Of a stretch of 64,000 nt of DNA, positions 16,405-25,171 are shown piece by piece. The DNA is from Anaerocolumna sp. (lineage in GTDB: Bacteria > Bacillota > Clostridia > Lachnospirales > Lachnospiraceae), in NCBI GenBank assembly GCA_029256725.1, contig JAQSXJ010000006.1, forward strand, positions 20,958 through 84,957, written 5' to 3'. The position numbers and the translations under genes are program-made. Below the pieces are notes generated by a model. It ran no database searches and was not told the DNA's origin. It worked only from the letters and a program-made list of their open reading frames with translations. How positions within the stretch are numbered: the first letter of the stretch is position 1; the number at the start of each line of letters is the position of its first letter.

Positions 16405-17742
16405 ATGAATATTAGGTTTTCACAGGAAATACCCATAAATGAACAATATGAAGTAATTGTAGCAGGCGGAGGACCCTCCGGTTGTGCGGCAGCTATAGCA
16501 GCTGCCAGGGAAGGCACCAGTGTTCTGCTGATAGAGGCTGCCACGGCTTTGGGGGGAATGGGAACCAACGGACTGGTACCCGCCTGGTGTCCCTTTTCCG
16601 ACAGGACAAAGGTTGTATACCGGGGGATTGCGCAGGAGGTATTTGAGAAAGCAAAGGCTGGCATGAGGCATGTTGGAGCAGAAGACTTAGATTGGGTGCC
16701 AATTGATCCGGAAGCCTTGAAAAGAGTCTATGATGAAATGGTTTTGGAAGCCGGTGCGACCGTTCTTTTTTCCTCCCATGTGATTGCAGCTCCTAAAACC
16801 CAAGGAAGGATAGAATATCTTGTAACAGCCAACAAAGCAGGAATAACTGCCTATAAAGGGAAAGTATACATTGATTGTACCGGGGATGCGGATATTGCTG
16901 CTATGGCGGGTTTGGATTTTGAGTTTGGCGAGGAGGACAGTCATAAGGTGCAGCCGTCCACCCATTGTTTTATGATTACGAATGTAGATGACTATTATTA
17001 CCGCAACTCACCTTTTTTGCATATGCAGAACCCGGATTGTGCAGCCTATGATATTGCCAGAGCAGAAAAATATCCGCTGGTAACGGATCCCCACTGCTGC
17101 AATTCCGTCATCGGACCAGGTGCCATAGGTTTTAATGCCGGACATATATGGGAGGTGGATGCAACAGAGCCTTTTGGTGTTTCAAAAGCGCTGATAAAGG
17201 GCAGGCAGCTGGCGCACCAGTATCATCAGGGACTAAAAGAATATCTTCCGGAAGTCTTTGGAGGATCTTTTCTGGCTGCCACAGCCTCCTCAATGGGAAT
17301 CAGAGAATCCAGACGAATAATAGGGGAATACAAACTCACCTTAACGGACTATAAGGAACGCCGCTCATTTCCGGATGAAATTGGCCGTAACTGCTATTTT
17401 TTGGATGTTCATCATAACCTTGAGGAGAGGGAGAGCATCCTTAAAGGTGAGAGAAATGGGGAGGAAGGCTGGGAAGCATATGCTGACGGTGAATCCCATG
17501 GCATTCCTTACAGAAGCCTGATTCCTAAAAACATTGGGAATCTCCTCGTGGCAGGAAGGACTATTGCCTGCGAACATATCATTCAGGGCAGTATAAGAGT
17601 TATGCCCGTATGTATGGTAACCGGACAGGCTGCCGGAACAGCTGCAAGGCTGGCAGCCATGAAAGAGGACATGGATGTGAGAGAGGTTGACATCAGAGAT
17701 TTAAGGGAAATCCTTCAAAGAAACGGAGCATTCCTGAAATAA
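16405..17742 (+). CDS. FAD-dependent oxidoreductase (FAD_oxidored family), second member
   Basis: The protein has 445 residues. Visible motifs are YEVIVAGGGPSGCAAAIAAA (FAD Rossmann motif, about residues 12-31), GGMGTNG at the start of the active-site region, GIRESRRIIGEY, and the closing FAD contacts LLVAGRTIACEHIIQGS and GQAAGTAARLAA. It lacks the extra C-terminal domain of the related protein at 3504-5273. No signal peptide is seen. The substrate is unknown. It follows the sugar importer on the same strand but is separated by a terminator, so it is probably its own unit in the same catabolic island. The next gene is convergent and only 17 bases away. Confidence 0.85.
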   Translation: MNIRFSQEIPINEQYEVIVAGGGPSGCAAAIAAAREGTSVLLIEAATALGGMGTNGLVPAWCPFSDRTKVVYRGIAQEVFEKAKAGMRHVGAEDLDWVPIDPEALKRVYDEMVLEAGATVLFSSHVIAAPKTQGRIEYLVTANKAGITAYKGKVYIDCTGDADIAAMAGLDFEFGEEDSHKVQPSTHCFMITNVDDYYYRNSPFLHMQNPDCAAYDIARAEKYPLVTDPHCCNSVIGPGAIGFNAGHIWEVDATEPFGVSKALIKGRQLAHQYHQGLKEYLPEVFGGSFLAATASSMGIRESRRIIGEYKLTLTDYKERRSFPDEIGRNCYFLDVHHNLEERESILKGERNGEEGWEAYADGESHGIPYRSLIPKNIGNLLVAGRTIACEHIIQGSIRVMPVCMVTGQAAGTAARLAAMKEDMDVREVDIRDLREILQRNGAFLK

Positions 17743-17759
17743 AGAGAAGCGGGACATAA

Positions 17760-18038
17760 CTATTTGCGCTTGGGGTTTTTGGGAAACCAGCCCTTTTCCA
17801 CACGTTTTTCCTGCTCGAAAAGCTCTTTGATGCTCCAAAAGCAGGAAAAGCCGGTTACACCGAAGATAGCAGAGAAAAAGGTATGATCTGAAAAGTAAGA
17901 AGCGGCCAGGAACAAGAGGCCAGTCAGGATAAAAACAGGATAGATTCTCTTGGAAAAGTAATATTCTGCTTTAATTACGATGGGATGGAACAGTCCAATC
18001 AGTAAAAAGGAGCATAAACCGATAAGTATTCCGATCAC
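17760..18038 (-). CDS. Small membrane protein of the DUF4491 family
   Basis: This 92-residue protein has about three hydrophobic segments (residues 2-18, 33-47, 54-69) and a polar tail. The pattern LLIGLFHPIVIKAEYYFSKR near the start, then ELFEQEKRVEKGWFPKNPKR at the end, is that of DUF4491, a family of unknown function common in Bacteroidetes and clostridia. It is a single gene, convergent with the FAD oxidoreductase. Nothing in the sequence shows its role. Confidence 0.75.
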   Translation of the reverse strand: MIGILIGLCSFLLIGLFHPIVIKAEYYFSKRIYPVFILTGLLFLAASYFSDHTFFSAIFGVTGFSCFWSIKELFEQEKRVEKGWFPKNPKRK

Positions 18039-18322
18039 TGAGTATCACCTCGATTTCTTCTTTTATTGGATATATGATAGTTTTATTAATCATATACATA
18101 AAATTAGCTGTTGTAAAGAAAATATTCAGGTTATTCTATGAAAATAAAGAGATAATAAGAACTGATAAGTGTTTATGCCAGGTATACAGTAAATGCAGGA
18201 AGGTACTAACGGTAAAAAATAAATTATTATTAATTTTTGATATTACCTTGTTGTGTTTGCTGTGATGCCTGATACTGTTTAACAGACAGAATGCATCTAA
18301 GTGTACAGTATAAAGCTACAGC

Positions 18323-18350
18323 TAAAGCCTGCTTATGCATCGGCTTTTTT
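18323..18350 (+). terminator. Possible weak terminator in the gap before speD
   Basis: AAAGCC and GGCTTT enclose a 12-base loop, with seven T residues in a row across the end of the right arm. Apart from this and the speD promoter, the gap from 18039 to 18605 shows nothing I can support. Confidence 0.35.
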
Positions 18351-18546
18351 TATTTCCGGCATTTATTTCTTATTTGATGAAAATAGCCATGAATAAATCT
18401 GTAAGGCAGCTGCCGAGGCTGAAATTTAGTGCTTTTTCTCAAGAACAGTACAGGTGCAGTTTTAGTTCTAAAAAAGTCAGTTTTCAGTGTATAAGATAAG
18501 AGGTTCTACTTTACAGATATTCTATTAAACCTTATCGAAAATCACA

Positions 18547-18575
18547 TTGATTTTTATTTGCAAACATGCTACAAT
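18547..18575 (+). promoter_or_regulatory. Promoter of the polyamine operon; decides the speD start
   Basis: TTGATT (18547-18552) and TACAAT (18570-18575) are exactly 17 bases apart. Transcription should start near 18582, so an in-frame codon at 18558 cannot be the start and the ATG at 18606 is used. Confidence 0.7.
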
Positions 18576-18605
18576 GTAAACCGATTATGTAAGAGAAAGG
18601 TTGTG

Positions 18606-19418
18606 ATGTTAGGGTTGGAGAAAAAGCTGGCTTTGTATGGCTTTAACAACCTCACAAAAACACTTAGCTTCAACATCTATGATGTTTGCTATGCAAAAAG
18701 TGAGAGAGAGCAAAAGGATTATATTGCATACATTGATGAACAATATAATTCCGAAAGATTAACAAAAATCTTATGTGATGTAACAGAGATGATTGGGGCA
18801 CATATACTTAATATCTCGAAACAGGATTACGATCCTCAGGGTGCATCCGTAAATATTTTGATTGCAGAAGGAGATCTATCTGTAGAGCATATTGATGAAT
18901 CATGCAACCAGGGTAAATATACGGATCATTTAAGGGACACGGTACATGCACACCTGGATAAAAGTCATGTTACAGTGCACACTTTTCCGGAGTATCATCC
19001 CGATAACTCCATATCCACTTTTCGTGTAGATATTGACGTATCTACCTGCGGCGAAATATCACCGCTTAATGCGCTGGATTATCTGATTGGTAGTTTTGAC
19101 TCGGATATCATTACCATTGATTATAGAGTCAGGGGCTTTACCAGGGATGTTGAGGGCAAAAAATACTACATCGATCATGATATAACCTCAATTCAGGACT
19201 ATATTGACGATGTAACACTGACCAAATATGATGCCATCGATGTGAACGTATATCAGTCGAATATTTTTCACACCAAGATGCTCATTAAAGAAATTGAACT
19301 GCAGAATTATCTTTTCAATCTGGATGTGTATGAGTTGACTCCCAAGCATAGGCTTGATATTACAAGCAATCTGCGCAAAGAGATGATTGAGATATTCAGC
19401 GGTATGAATATATATTAG
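18606..19418 (+). CDS. speD: S-adenosylmethionine decarboxylase proenzyme (Escherichia coli type)
   Basis: The 270-residue product matches the long proteobacterial form of SpeD almost from the first residues ([20 protein letters not shown]). It makes the aminopropyl donor decarboxylated AdoMet and activates itself by cleavage. The processing site is [15 protein letters not shown], giving a pyruvoyl group from Ser120, and [19 protein letters not shown] follows. Near the C-terminus are [20 protein letters not shown] and [14 protein letters not shown]. The ATG at 18606 follows AGAGAAAGG and lies downstream of the promoter. It is the first gene of the polyamine operon; the decarboxylase starts 16 bases after its stop. 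Confidence 0.95.
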   Translation: MLGLEKKLALYGFNNLTKTLSFNIYDVCYAKSEREQKDYIAYIDEQYNSERLTKILCDVTEMIGAHILNISKQDYDPQGASVNILIAEGDLSVEHIDESCNQGKYTDHLRDTVHAHLDKSHVTVHTFPEYHPDNSISTFRVDIDVSTCGEISPLNALDYLIGSFDSDIITIDYRVRGFTRDVEGKKYYIDHDITSIQDYIDDVTLTKYDAIDVNVYQSNIFHTKMLIKEIELQNYLFNLDVYELTPKHRLDITSNLRKEMIEIFSGMNIY

Positions 19419-19434
19419 TGAAGGAGGGAATGAC

Positions 19435-20889
19435 ATGAATTTACTCCTTCAACAAAAAGCGCCTATTTTTGAAGCTTTGAAGAAGCATAAAGGGAATAGG
19501 GTTGTACCCTTTGATGTTCCCGGTCATAAAGGCGGAAGAGGAAACAAGGAGTTAACAGAATTTTTGGGTGAGAACTGTATGAAGGTGGATGTAAACTCCA
19601 TGAAACCTTTGGACAACCTTTGTCATCCTACTTCTGTAATTCGTGAAGCAGAGCAGATTGCAGCCGATGCTTTTGGAGCAGAGGCAGCCTTTTTTATTGT
19701 AAATGGTACTACCGCGGCGGTACAGGGAATGATTATGTCTGTTTGTAAAGCAGGAGATAAGATAATTATGCCCCGTAACGTTCATCGCAGTGCCATTAAT
19801 GCTCTGGTTGTATGCGGTGCTATACCGGTATATGTAAATCCCGGTGTAAATAAAGAACTTGGTATACCACTTGGAATGTCCTTAGAGGATGTTAAACGGG
19901 CAATTTTTGAGAACCCTGATGCGAAGGCAATCCTTGTGAATAATCCCACTTATTACGGTGTCTGCTCAGATCTTAGAGGAATTGTTTCTTTTGCTCATGA
20001 ACAGGGTGTTAAAGTATTGGTGGATGAAGCACACGGAACCCATTTTTATTTTGGAGACAACATGCCGGTTTCCGCTATGGCAGCAGGAGCTGATATGGCG
20101 GCTGTCAGTATGCACAAAACCGGAGGGTCCTTGACACAGAGTTCTTTTCTTCTATGCGGGGAAACGATGAATCCCCATTATGTAAGACAGGTACTTAACC
20201 TGACACAGACTACCAGCGGTTCTTATCTTTTATTAGTTTCGCTGGATATTGCAAGAAAGAATCTAAGTCTTAATGGTAAGGAACTCTTTGCAAAAACCGT
20301 GGAATATGCAGAATATGCAAGAACTGAAATAAATAAACTGGAAGGTTATTATGCCTTTGGTAATGAATTAATTGATTATAATTATATATTTGATTTTGAC
20401 CCTACAAAGCTGTCTGTTCACACCAGAAATGTGGGTCTGGCAGGTATTGAGGTCTATGACCTGTTAAGAGATGAGTATGATATCCAGATAGAATTTGGTG
20501 ACATCAGTAATTTTCTCGCTATCATTTCTGCCGGCGACCGTGGGATGGAAATTGAGCGGCTTATTGCTTCCCTCTCTGAGATTAAGAGACTTTTTGGCAA
20601 AAAAGATCAGTCAGGTATGTTTGACCATGAATATATTAATCCGGATGTAGTAATAGCTCCTCAGCAGGCCTTTTATAGTAAGAAAACACCTCTGCCTATT
20701 AAAAAAACAGTAGGATTGATTTGCGGAGAATTTGTAATGTGTTATCCACCAGGCATACCAATCCTGGCACCCGGTGAAAGAATTACGCAGGATATAGTTG
20801 ATTATATACTCTATGCCAAGGAGAAGGGCTGCCTTCTGACCGGTACAGAGGATATGGCAGTCAACAATATCAATGTAGTGGAGGTGTAA
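19435..20889 (+). CDS. speA: Orn/Lys/Arg decarboxylase of fold type I (probable biosynthetic arginine decarboxylase)
   Basis: The protein has 484 residues and is PLP-dependent. The cofactor lysine is Lys228 in SMHKTGGSLTQSS, preceded by VDEAHGTHFYF (the Asp that contacts the pyridine ring). PFDVPGHKGGRGNKEL near the N-terminus is typical of the short, wing-less SpeA/CadA-like family of Gram-positives. The length and absence of the wing domain argue against inducible acid-stress enzymes. Placed between speD and speE it should supply putrescine, directly from ornithine or through agmatine from arginine; substrate cannot be told from sequence by eye. No agmatinase or agmatine deiminase gene is in the window. 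RBS AAGGAGGG precedes the ATG. Confidence 0.88.
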   Translation: MNLLLQQKAPIFEALKKHKGNRVVPFDVPGHKGGRGNKELTEFLGENCMKVDVNSMKPLDNLCHPTSVIREAEQIAADAFGAEAAFFIVNGTTAAVQGMIMSVCKAGDKIIMPRNVHRSAINALVVCGAIPVYVNPGVNKELGIPLGMSLEDVKRAIFENPDAKAILVNNPTYYGVCSDLRGIVSFAHEQGVKVLVDEAHGTHFYFGDNMPVSAMAAGADMAAVSMHKTGGSLTQSSFLLCGETMNPHYVRQVLNLTQTTSGSYLLLVSLDIARKNLSLNGKELFAKTVEYAEYARTEINKLEGYYAFGNELIDYNYIFDFDPTKLSVHTRNVGLAGIEVYDLLRDEYDIQIEFGDISNFLAIISAGDRGMEIERLIASLSEIKRLFGKKDQSGMFDHEYINPDVVIAPQQAFYSKKTPLPIKKTVGLICGEFVMCYPPGIPILAPGERITQDIVDYILYAKEKGCLLTGTEDMAVNNINVVEV

Positions 20890-20913
20890 GGTTGAAAGAA
20901 ATACAATTCAACC
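20890..20913 (+). repeat. Small hairpin after speA
   Basis: GGTTGAA and TTCAACC enclose a ten-base loop directly after the speA stop codon. It may tune expression or mRNA stability of the downstream part of the operon. Confidence 0.4.
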
Positions 20914-20985
20914 GCAAATTTGTGCCTGCGAAATCCTCGACACAAGTTCGGATGCACAAAATGCATGTGCAGGAATGGAGAAAAA

Positions 20986-21837
20986 ATGGAACTTTGGTAT
21001 ACAGAAAACCATACGGAGGAAGCACGTTTCTCTATAAAAATTGATAAACAGCTGGTAAGCCTGCAAAGCGATTTTCAACGAATAGATATCTTTGAATCTA
21101 AAGAATTTGGACGAATTCTTACATTGGATGGTTATCTGATGGTGACTGAAAAGGATGAGTTCATTTATCACGATATGATAACTCATGTACCCATGGCTGT
21201 TAATCCGAACATAAAAAAAGTTCTGGTGATTGGTGCGGGTGATGGGGGAACTATCAGAGAACTTCTTCGATATCCAGGAATTGAGCGTATTGATATGGTA
21301 GAGATCGATGAAGAAGTCGTAAAACAATGTAAAGAATATCTGCCACGTACAGCCTGCGGACTGACAGATCCTAAGGTTCATCTGTTTTTTGAAGACGGCC
21401 TTAAATATGTCAGGGGCAAAGAAAACGAGTATGATCTTATTATTGTTGACTCAACGGACCCCTTCGGACCCGGGGAAGGCTTATTTACAAAAGAATTTTA
21501 CGGTAACTGTTACAGAGCCTTGAAAGAGGACGGAATCCTTGTTAACCAGCATGAGAGTATGTATTACTCTTCCTATGCAGCCTCCATGATAAGAGCACAT
21601 CAGAGAATTCATGATACATTTCCTATAGCCAGAATTTATCAGGCTCATATACCAACCTATCCGTCAGGTCATTGGCTTTTTGGATTTGCTTCCAAAAAGT
21701 ATGATCCGGTTAAAGATTTAAAAGCGGAGGAATGGAATAAATTAGGTTTAAAAACCAGATATTATAATACAGAACTTCATTTGGGTTCCTTTGCGATTCC
21801 AAATTATATTAAAGAACAGTTATATGAGTCAAATTAA
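20986..21837 (+). CDS. speE: Spermidine synthase (polyamine aminopropyltransferase)
   Basis: The 283-residue product begins MELWYTENHTEEARFSIKI, matching Bacillus SpeE from its first residue. The ATG at 20986 was therefore preferred to the in-frame codon at 20920, and AATGGAG precedes it. The enzyme transfers the aminopropyl group from decarboxylated AdoMet to putrescine. Visible sites are LVIGAGDGGTIREL (nucleotide binding), MVEIDEEVV, and IIVDSTDPFGPGEGLFTKEF with the catalytic Asp, then YPSGHWLFGFAS. With speD it forms the classical spermidine route. It is followed 39 bases later by the carboxyspermidine dehydrogenase gene. Confidence 0.95.
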   Translation: MELWYTENHTEEARFSIKIDKQLVSLQSDFQRIDIFESKEFGRILTLDGYLMVTEKDEFIYHDMITHVPMAVNPNIKKVLVIGAGDGGTIRELLRYPGIERIDMVEIDEEVVKQCKEYLPRTACGLTDPKVHLFFEDGLKYVRGKENEYDLIIVDSTDPFGPGEGLFTKEFYGNCYRALKEDGILVNQHESMYYSSYAASMIRAHQRIHDTFPIARIYQAHIPTYPSGHWLFGFASKKYDPVKDLKAEEWNKLGLKTRYYNTELHLGSFAIPNYIKEQLYESN

Positions 21838-21876
21838 TTAACCAATACATTTTACCTACACAAAGGAGGGTCAACT

Positions 21877-23109
21877 ATGTCTAAAGCATTAATTATCGGT
21901 GCCGGAGGAGTTGCCGGAGTAGTAATCCACAAGTGCTGTCAGAACCCCGAAGTATTTACAGAAATCCTTATTGCAAGCAGAACCGTTTCCAAATGTGATG
22001 CCTACAAGGAAAAGATTGAGAAGGAACAGGGCAGTAATCCCCTTTATGGAAAAGACCAGTTTACCAAAATTACAACAGCTCAGGTAGATGCTGACAATAC
22101 CCAGGAACTGATTGCGCTGATTGAAAGTTATAAACCAGATATTGTTATCAACGTTGCATTGCCTTATCAGGATCTTACTATTATGGATGCCTGCCTGGCA
22201 ACAAAGACAGATTATCTGGATACTGCCAACTATGAGCCTCTGGATACAGCTAAATTTGAATATAAATGGCAGTGGGATTACAGAGAAAGATTTGAGAAAG
22301 CTGGTATTACAGCAGTTCTTGGCTGTGGTTTCGATCCTGGAGTTACAGGTGTATTCTCAGCTTATGCCATGAAGCATGAATTTGATGAAATACATCAGAT
22401 TGATATTTTGGATGCCAATGCAGGTGACCACGGATATCCTTTTGCTACTAATTTTAATCCGGAAATCAATATTCGTGAAGTTACTGCTAATGGCAGTTAT
22501 TTTGAAAACGGAGAATTCATTGAAACAGAGCCTGTGTCCATAAAGAGAGTATATGATTTCCCTGAAATCGGTGAAAAGGATATGTATCTGTTACATCATG
22601 AAGAGATGGAATCTCTTGCTCTTAATATAAAAGGTATAAAGAAAATCCGTTTCTGGATGACCTTCTCCGAGAGATACCTGACTCATTTAAGAGTACTTGA
22701 GAACGTAGGAATGACTTCAATTGAACCTATTGAATTCGAAGGAAAACAGATAGTCCCTCTACAGTTCTTAAAGGCGGTTCTTCCAGATCCTGCGTCCTTA
22801 GGACCAAGAACAAAAGGAAAGACCAATATCGGCTGTATTTATCAGGGTATAAAAGACGGAAAAGAAAAGAAGTATTATGTATATAACGTATGTGACCATG
22901 AGGAATGCTACAGAGAAGTCGGTTCTCAGGCCATTTCTTATACAACCGGTGTTCCTGCCATGATTGGTGCCATGATGGTGTTAAAAGGACTTTGGAAGAA
23001 ACCTGGTGTATACAATGTTGAGGAGTTCAATCCCGATCCTTTTATGGACGAATTAAATCGCTGTGGGCTGCCTTGGAAAGAAACACATACACCTGATCTG
23101 GTAGATTAG
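21877..23109 (+). CDS. Carboxy(nor)spermidine dehydrogenase (saccharopine dehydrogenase family)
   Basis: The 410-residue product opens with an NAD(P)-binding motif, ALIIGAGGVAGVVIHKC. GCGFDPGVTGVFSAYAM and DANAGDHGYPFATNFNPEIN are characteristic of the polyamine branch of the saccharopine dehydrogenase family. The enzyme condenses aspartate semialdehyde with putrescine (or diaminopropane) and reduces the product to carboxyspermidine. Its gene is next to the matching decarboxylase, which makes lysine metabolism unlikely. RBS AAAGGAGGG precedes the ATG. A long hairpin follows the stop. Confidence 0.9.
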   Translation: MSKALIIGAGGVAGVVIHKCCQNPEVFTEILIASRTVSKCDAYKEKIEKEQGSNPLYGKDQFTKITTAQVDADNTQELIALIESYKPDIVINVALPYQDLTIMDACLATKTDYLDTANYEPLDTAKFEYKWQWDYRERFEKAGITAVLGCGFDPGVTGVFSAYAMKHEFDEIHQIDILDANAGDHGYPFATNFNPEINIREVTANGSYFENGEFIETEPVSIKRVYDFPEIGEKDMYLLHHEEMESLALNIKGIKKIRFWMTFSERYLTHLRVLENVGMTSIEPIEFEGKQIVPLQFLKAVLPDPASLGPRTKGKTNIGCIYQGIKDGKEKKYYVYNVCDHEECYREVGSQAISYTTGVPAMIGAMMVLKGLWKKPGVYNVEEFNPDPFMDELNRCGLPWKETHTPDLVD

Positions 23110-23127
23110 TTAAGCTCAGCATCTTAA

Positions 23128-23174
23128 GAAGAAGTTCAGGATGATATTCTTATGAATACATCTTGAACTTCTTC
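23128..23174 (+). terminator. Long hairpin after the dehydrogenase gene
   Basis: GAAGAAGTTCA and TGAACTTCTTC pair perfectly, with further partial pairing inside. No T run follows, so it may be a weak terminator or a stabilising 3' structure separating this gene from nspC. Confidence 0.5.
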
Positions 23175-23351
23175 GTACATTGTTAAATCATTTATGTTGT
23201 GTCTGAAAACTCATTAGTTCGTTCTTAATGCTCCGCAATGCGATATTTTGCGTTGTGGATTTTGGAAAAATAACTGACCACGAACCAAATCTAGGTCTTG
23301 ACGTCTGTTAAGTGGAGCGTCAGCTCGGTAAGCAGTATCAGATACACTTAC

Positions 23352-23379
23352 GCTAGTACTGCTTTGCATAAATTTATGC
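23352..23379. repeat. Partial copy of the palindromic-element end motif
   Basis: GCTAGTACTGCTTTGCATAA closely matches both ends of the element at 9148-9340 and runs into a perfect 14-base palindrome, GCATAAATTTATGC (23366-23379). It lies in the leader of nspC. A second arm was not found by eye. Confidence 0.45.
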
Positions 23380-23420
23380 GTGGTAGCTATAGAGTAATGA
23401 AATTATAAAGAAAGGATGCC

Positions 23421-23474
23421 ATGCAGGAGGCTTTCACTCTGAATAGGTATGGCAATACTGCTTTTGCAGTATGA
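23421..23474 (+). CDS. Possible 17-residue leader peptide ahead of nspC
   Basis: ATG 23421 follows AAGAAAGGA at a good distance and encodes MQEAFTLNRYGNTAFAV, stopping at TGA 23472-23474. The next codon is an ATG of nspC in the same frame. A perfect hairpin, ATACTGC-TTTT-GCAGTAT (23455-23472), covers the end of this reading frame, so ribosomes reading it would open the structure at the nspC start. This resembles translational coupling or leader-peptide control. No homologue is known to me; it may be chance. Confidence 0.35.
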   Translation: MQEAFTLNRYGNTAFAV

Positions 23475-24635
23475 ATGGGTAGAATTATGTCCGATGTATT
23501 AAACTTTGATCCGAAGAGCTTAAAAACACCGGTTTATATAATGGATGAGACTCTTCTGAAGAAAAATCTTGAAACTATGAAGTACGTAATTGATAAAACA
23601 GGCTGTAAGATACTTCTTGCGCAAAAAGCCTTCTCCATGTTCTCAGTATATCCTCTTATCGGGAAATACCTGCAGGGAACCACTGCCAGCTCACTCTATG
23701 AGGCAAAGCTTGGAAGAGAAGAGATGGAAGGAGAAGTGCATATTTTCTCTCCTGCTTACAGAGAGGATGAAATGGAGGAGATTATTTCTCTCAGTGATCA
23801 TATAGTTTTTAATTCGTTCTCTCAATGGAGAAAATACAGAGCTTTGGTTGCTGACAGTGACAGGCATATCTCCTGTGGAATCCGTATTAATCCAGAATAT
23901 TCAGAAATAGAAACTGATATGTATAATCCTTGTTTTACCGGTTCTAGAATGGGTGTAACCTTAGATCAGTTTGAACCCGAAGAGCTTAAAGGAATTGAAG
24001 GATTACATTTTCATACAATGTGTGAGCAGAACTCAGATGTATTAAAGAGGACTTTGCAGGTAGTTGATGAGAAGTTCGGTTCTTATATAGCGGGAATGAA
24101 ATGGATCAATTTCGGCGGTGGACATCACATAACCAGAAAAGACTATAATATTGAAACTCTGATTGAAAGCATTCTTTTTATCAAGAACAAATACAAGGTG
24201 GAGGTATATCTAGAACCTGGTGAAGCAGTAGCCTTAAATACCGGTTTCCTGGTTGCAAGAGTTTTGGATACCTTAAAGAATGGAATGGATCTGGCTATAC
24301 TGGATACTTCCGCTGCCTGCCATATGCCTGATGTATTGGAAATGCCCTACAGACCGGAAGTAATAGGTGCTGGTAAACCAGGAGAGTATGCTTATACATA
24401 CCGTCTGGGAGGCCCCACCTGCCTTTCTGGCGATGTGATAGGTGAATACTCCTTTAAGGAGCCCTTACAAGTAGGAGATACCTTGGTTTTTTGCGATATG
24501 GGGCATTATACAATGGTAAAAAATAATACTTTTAATGGAATGGGTCTTCCTTCTATTGCTTTATGGAGCTCGGATAAAGGAACACAAATCATTAAGGAAT
24601 TCGGGTATGAGGATTTTAAGATGAGGTTATCATAA
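23475..24635 (+). CDS. nspC: Carboxynorspermidine/carboxyspermidine decarboxylase
   Basis: The protein has 386 residues and is a PLP enzyme of the alanine-racemase-like fold. The cofactor lysine is in ILLAQKAFSMF (Lys51), with NFGGGHHITRKDYN (phosphate-binding glycines), YLEPGEAVALNTGFLV, and GPTCLSGDVIGEYSF, where the Cys contributes across the dimer. It removes the carboxyl group from carboxyspermidine to give spermidine, completing the second route begun by the upstream dehydrogenase. ATG 23475 directly follows the TGA of a possible leader peptide; ATG 23487 is an alternative start with GGGTAG in front. A gap of 365 bases separates it from the dehydrogenase gene. Confidence 0.92.
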   Translation: MGRIMSDVLNFDPKSLKTPVYIMDETLLKKNLETMKYVIDKTGCKILLAQKAFSMFSVYPLIGKYLQGTTASSLYEAKLGREEMEGEVHIFSPAYREDEMEEIISLSDHIVFNSFSQWRKYRALVADSDRHISCGIRINPEYSEIETDMYNPCFTGSRMGVTLDQFEPEELKGIEGLHFHTMCEQNSDVLKRTLQVVDEKFGSYIAGMKWINFGGGHHITRKDYNIETLIESILFIKNKYKVEVYLEPGEAVALNTGFLVARVLDTLKNGMDLAILDTSAACHMPDVLEMPYRPEVIGAGKPGEYAYTYRLGGPTCLSGDVIGEYSFKEPLQVGDTLVFCDMGHYTMVKNNTFNGMGLPSIALWSSDKGTQIIKEFGYEDFKMRLS

Positions 24636-24721
24636 GGGAATATGATAGATGAAAAAAGCAATTGAATAAAAATAATAAAATTAAATAAAGAATAAAAGCA
24701 ATATTTAAAAGTATTTTATAT

Positions 24722-24925
24722 AAAGGCAGTTTAACAAAGGCAGTTTAGCAAAGGCAGTTTAACAAAGGCAGTTTAGCAAAGGCAGTTTAACAAAGGCAGT
24801 TTAACAAAGGCAGTTTAAATAAAGGCAGTTTAAATAAAGGCAGTTTAAATAAAGGTAGTTTAAATAAAGGTAGTTTAAATAAAGGCAGTTTAAATAAAAG
24901 CAAATTAAATAAAAGCAATTTATAT
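24722..24925. repeat. Tandem array: six 14-bp units then eight 15-bp units
   Basis: The first six units are AAAGGCAGTTTAAC or the same with TAGC at the end; from 24806 the unit becomes AAAGGCAGTTTAAAT, and the last two are decaying (AAAAGCAAATTAAAT, AAAAGCAATTTATAT). No gene uses it: 14 is not a multiple of three. It lies between nspC and a transcription terminator, and copy number probably varies between strains. Confidence 0.9.
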
Positions 24926-24990
24926 AAATGCATAAGAATAGCTGCAATGGTATAATGCTAAGAATTAATGGATTTATATGAAAAAAGGGA

Positions 24991-25030
24991 ACAGGCAGAA
25001 AAACGATTTATAGTTTTTCTGCCTGTTTTT
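24991..25030 (+). terminator. Rho-independent terminator after the nspC region
   Basis: ACAGGCAGAAAAAC pairs with GTTTTTCTGCCTGT around a loop of eight bases, followed by T residues. Confidence 0.9.
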
Positions 25031-25057
25031 ATGTAACGATTATATCCTTATGTGATA

Positions 25058-25101
25058 TTATGTCAAAATATGTTGACATAAGTCGGGGATATGACTATGA
25101 T
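25058..25101 (+). promoter_or_regulatory. Promoter and operator of the soluble chemoreceptor gene
   Basis: TTGACA (25073-25078) and TATGAT (25096-25101) are 17 bases apart. An inverted repeat, TTATGTCAA-N6-TTGACATAA (25058-25081), covers the whole -35 box, so a repressor bound there would block RNA polymerase. Confidence 0.65.
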
Positions 25102-25171
25102 AAAAGGATAAATAAAATTAGGGGATTGGAATAAATTATATTTTCCAAAATGGAAAAGAAGGAGTTAATTT

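Noticed and set aside
18558..18605. Upstream start for speD
   Set aside because: It would lie inside the promoter; homology begins after the ATG at 18606.
18606..24635. Lysine biosynthesis (saccharopine dehydrogenase and diaminopimelate decarboxylase) as reading of the last two genes
   Set aside because: Polyamine-branch motifs and linkage to speD, speA and speE favour carboxyspermidine enzymes.
24722..24925. CRISPR-like look of the regular short repeats
   Set aside because: The units are 14-15 bases and directly adjacent, with no spacers and no cas genes.
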